Shown piece after piece: positions 60,642-64,000 of a stretch of DNA of 64,000 bases. The stretch is taken from NCBI RefSeq assembly GCF_965638725.1, contig NC_134950.1, positions 163,036,853 to 163,100,852 of the forward strand, written 5' to 3'. How positions within the stretch are numbered: position 1 is the stretch's first letter; every line of letters begins with the position of its first letter. Below the pieces are notes generated by a model that was not told the origin of the DNA, ran no database searches, and worked only from the letters and a program-made list of their open reading frames with translations. The stretch is from Aptenodytes patagonicus. Taxonomy: Eukaryota; Chordata; Aves; Sphenisciformes; Spheniscidae. Both the position numbers and the translations under genes were made by a program.

Positions 60642-60764
60642 CTGTCTTTATCTCAACCCATGAGTTTTCTCACTTTTCTGATTCTCTGCTCCATTCCACT
60701 GGGGGGGAAGTGAGCGAGTAGCTATGTGGGGTGCTTAGTTGCCAGACAGGGTTAAACCACAACG

Positions 60765-63700
60765 ATCTCATCTGACAGATAACATATTGCAGCATCAGCA
60801 GCACGAGGAAAAAAAATGACAAAACAGCCAAAGTGTGAAAAAGTGAGGGACACAAACAGTCAGCAGCTCTCTGCCAGGTAGCCGAGTGCATGGGAGGATG
60901 GACGTTCAGGAACACAGGAGCAGAGGCCAGCTGCAGCACTGAAATCTGATGCAAAAGCTAATAAATCTGTAACTTTCTGTACCAGTGACTGGCACACTGT
61001 AGTGGAGACAGGGCCAAGGCAGTGCCTTCCTGCCCCCAGTGCCACACCTGCCTACGTCAAGAGGAGCAAAGCTTGGTGACATCTCTCCAGCAGTCTCCGT
61101 CCCTTGCAGCCTTGGCTGCATCCCAGCAGGACAGACATCCCACTGGCTGCATAAGAAAGAGGGCTGGTCTGAGACGTGTGCTATGCCCTTTTACCAGATG
61201 ATGAATGGTGGCTGTCACTCTCCATCAATAGCAGCCCGCAGTAGCTCTCAGACACATATCGTTTTGTAAATCTGATCGTGTTTATACTAACAGCGTTTTA
61301 TAAGCCTCATCAAGTTGCAATGCAAATATTTCTGCAGCAGCTGCTCCCGGAGGAGTGACGTGATGGAGAGGCCATGAGCACCCAGCAAACATAAGCTGCA
61401 AACATATTTCAGTTCACACACGTGCTCCAGGAAGGAGCCAGAAAACGAAGTGTGCCAGGAATTAGACAAAGAAGCTTGAAGGCTTTGGCAAGAAACTTCA
61501 ACCACCAGAACATCTTGGAAGTTAGAATAGACATACAGGTTTCAAACTAGGCAGTGTATCTACCTGTTCTCTTACAAAAATAGCACCTCACTTAGGAAAG
61601 GAAACCGACCAGCTGGCATGAGATTTTGTCTGAGATCCTTCCCCATTTGCTCATGAAGCAAAGAGCTTGTGTTACCTGTTGTACAGGTATTTTGCTATGG
61701 TTAAAATGGGCTGTAGTCGTTGCATGGCCACTGCTTTTGGTGTGATGGTTGGGGTTATGATGGGGGAACAGCCCTGGCACAGGCCCTCTTCAACATCCCC
61801 CAGGGCTGACCCAGGGCACCAGCTGGAGGTGCAGAGGTGCAGAGCATTGGCTGTGCCTCCCACCCTGGCCCACACTTCCAGCATGTTTCAGCAGAGTCTT
61901 CTCTTCAGCACACTGCTGGCACACACCGGGACAACAGCAAGATTAAACTTCAGAGCAAATCTCATCTTGACGATCATGGGAAACAGGAAAACTCCAAGCC
62001 TACTGTATAAAATTTTGAATTCCACTTTGTTTAAAGCACAAAAGTGTAGCAACAACACAGTTTTCCCAGTGGCAAAGCCCCAGCTGGTATTGGAAGCCTC
62101 ACGGATGTACTTCAGATGTAGACATTTCTCCCCCAAGACCAGACCAAATCCTCCTCTCTGAGTCATATAATAAAACCAGACAAATGATAGTGCTTAGTGA
62201 GTATGAACCAAGTCCATGGCATTAAACTGGGAGGAAGTCCTGAGGGTATGATGCACCATCCATGCAGACTGTGCTGCATGACAGTAGTAATCATGTCAAA
62301 CTATCTCCCTGAGCTGGACTCCAAACATTTTTGGGAAAATAAGCAGGAAAATACTAAGTCAAGGCTTATCTTTTCTATATTCCAATCAGAGGTGAGATGA
62401 ATGCCCACCATAGGGTAGATCTTGGTCTCCCTCTAGTGATGGACCTACCAACAGCAATGAAAAACCTAGCTCCAGCCTCACACTGCCATCCTTTGCCGCC
62501 TCCTCTGGCCTCATGCCGTGATGGCCCAGGATGGCTCTAGCCCTTCACCCAGCACAACCAAGGTCTCCTCACAAAAATAGTTCTTGACCACACACTAGTG
62601 TGCATAATTCCCAGTGCTTGGCTCAGGGGGTAACCTGCAACATGGAGCCTCCTCTCAATGCGTTCTGGTTTACAACTGTGCTAATATTTCATAAGCAGAT
62701 TGCTGCATCATGCAGGAACAGGAGGCACAGGAGGCATGGGCTTCTGCCTTTCGTTGCTGGAGAGATGTCACGGAGGAAACCCACCACTGCAGCCCCACGC
62801 TGCTTATCACCTCAGGGAAAGGCAGACATAACCATGACACACGTAGAGTTGTATGGCCCTTCAAGAAAACACAGGGACATATCCACACTGCCAGCGTATG
62901 TGCTCTCCGGGAGCATCCACCTCTGACATTGAATGCTGGCGAAACTGAAGGTGCTAAAGCAGCTGCTCTGAAGTCACTTGAGGTAGGAGCCCACTTATGC
63001 AGTGGTCCTGTGGAAGTGACATGGGGCAGCCCGGGAGGCTCAGAATACCCACAATCTCTGGCATTGGGTTATGAAATAGCTCAGTGCATGTTTACCTCTG
63101 TGAAGTCCGTAAGGATGCACATGAAGATTTTGGGCCATGTGTTGCAGGCCATTGGTAACCATGAGCTGCACATGCAAGGACTCCATGGGCTTGGTGACAT
63201 CAGCCGTAATGTCTCCTGAATTTCACAGCAAGGTCTTCCAAGCCTGTCACTTTTCAGTGACATTGTCTCTTGTAGCGCTTCTAATTTTCTATTCAGAGCT
63301 TTGTTTCAGGACGTGATTAAAATTAGGAAGTTTCTGAAAGTCGTGCTCTTGAGAGGAACAGGCAAGGGGAAGATGCCCTGAGCAATGCGTCAGCATGATC
63401 TGGAGAGCCAGTTGGGAAAATAAATGAATAACATTGTGTAATTATCTGAAACATATATTCAGCCTTTTATCTTTTCTATATATATCTTTTAATTTTTAAT
63501 GCTTTTGCCTAAAGAGTTTCCAGTAGAAAAGTATCAGTAAAGTTGGTAAAAATAATTGGATGCCCACCTTGAAATGAGAGCTGAAGTGGATATGATCTTG
63601 CACCTAAACAGCTTCAAGCCAGGAACACAGAGAATGCTGTAAAATTAAAAGAGATTTTGTCATTTGGAAAATTCAGAAAATAAATGATGATGTTTTTGTG

Positions 63701-64000
63701 GGCTGGACCTGCTGTTCTCCTGCCACACAACTGATTTGCCATGGCAATAACACTGATTTTTCCTTATTGTCTTTCTTGCAGTCAGACTGCCAAATAAGAG
63801 GGTATTTGAAAGTTAACAATTCTGTAATTCTCCTAGTTTTTATGTAGTGAGATTTTGAATGTTCAAACTCTAAGCATAGCTCTAAATAGACCTCAAATGC
63901 TAAATTTTTAAATCAGCTCTAGTGGCAGGAGTTGCTGAAGGCACTGACAGTAAAAATTCATAAACACTCAGGTTTAAACTCCTCATTAACAAAATTAAAG
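60765..64000. other. Intergenic, window end
   Basis: No gene recognised. Plus-strand frames of 164 (61667-62161) and 169 (62710-63219) codons are present but show no known domain. The last 800 bp are AT-rich. Confidence 0.55.

Larger units (their letters stand above)
60172..60764 (+). mobile_element. Solo LTR of the same avian endogenous retrovirus family, sense orientation
   Basis: Begins tgtgctggttttggctgggg and ends near ttaaaccacaac. The flanking pentamers atccc (60167-60171) and atctc (60765-60769) look like a target-site duplication with one mismatch; the 3' border is uncertain by a few bases because the terminal CA is altered. It keeps an LTR promoter TATAAA at 60448-60453 and ATTAAA at 60636-60641, which together define U3, R and U5 and fix the orientation. 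C- and G-rich runs lie at 60325-60377. No internal region and no coding sequence are present. Confidence 0.85.

Noticed and set aside
61667-62161. 164-codon plus-strand frame
   Set aside because: No known motif and mixed composition. It is overlapped by frames of 70 and 92 codons on the other strand.
62710-63219. 169-codon plus-strand frame
   Set aside because: No recognisable domain, no splice or promoter context, and other frames overlap it. Length alone is not enough in 64 kb. A PhyloCSF or protein search could reopen it.
1-64000. CRISPR array, operon, prophage or other prokaryotic-type system
   Set aside because: The sequence is vertebrate. No regularly spaced repeats or compact gene clusters exist.

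Overview
The window reads as vertebrate, almost certainly avian, nuclear DNA. The evidence is one clearly recognisable intron-containing vertebrate gene (INSIG1), a GC-rich CpG-island promoter, a 5'-truncated CR1 LINE ending in the typical CR1 ATTCTATG-type 3' octamers, two solo LTRs of an abundant bird endogenous-retrovirus family, and scattered eroded MIR-like and L3/CR1-like fragments. The LTR family is, from memory, common in Neoaves (it resembles the zebra finch TguLTR5 group), so a neoavian rather than a galliform genome is my inference.

The first 10.4 kb holds INSIG1 on the minus strand. All five coding exons can be placed to the base (9825-9432, 7373-7249, 6553-6387, 5900-5801, 2532-2503). 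They join in frame into a 271-residue protein, followed by an AT-rich 3'UTR running toward base 1. INSIG1 is the ER-membrane sterol sensor partner that retains SCAP-SREBP and recruits HMG-CoA reductase to ubiquitin ligases. Exon 1 lies inside a CpG island (about 8.65-11.05 kb) containing a minus-strand TATAAA, CCAAT boxes, a CACGTG E-box and a sterol-response-like element.

From about 11 kb to the end of the window (53 kb) I find no protein-coding gene. This is the 5' flank of INSIG1. In human the next gene upstream is HTR5A, and I see no exon of it here. The flank holds ancient repeat remnants, several short tandem duplications and one (CCCAT)n microsatellite. It also contains a few motif-dense, repeat-free blocks that look like candidate conserved regulatory elements: 13.8-14.0 kb, 38.7-39.0 kb and 50.05-50.31 kb. 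The most mobile-element-rich part is 52.7-60.8 kb. It holds an L3/CR1 relic, a minus-strand solo LTR with a perfect 5-bp target-site duplication, a CR1 copy broken by a stop and a frameshift, and a plus-strand solo LTR that keeps its TATA and polyadenylation signals.

No prokaryotic-style system, CRISPR array, tRNA or rRNA gene is visible. The most useful observations are the exon model of INSIG1, the conserved second start codon (Met37), the promoter architecture, and the LTR and CR1 structures.
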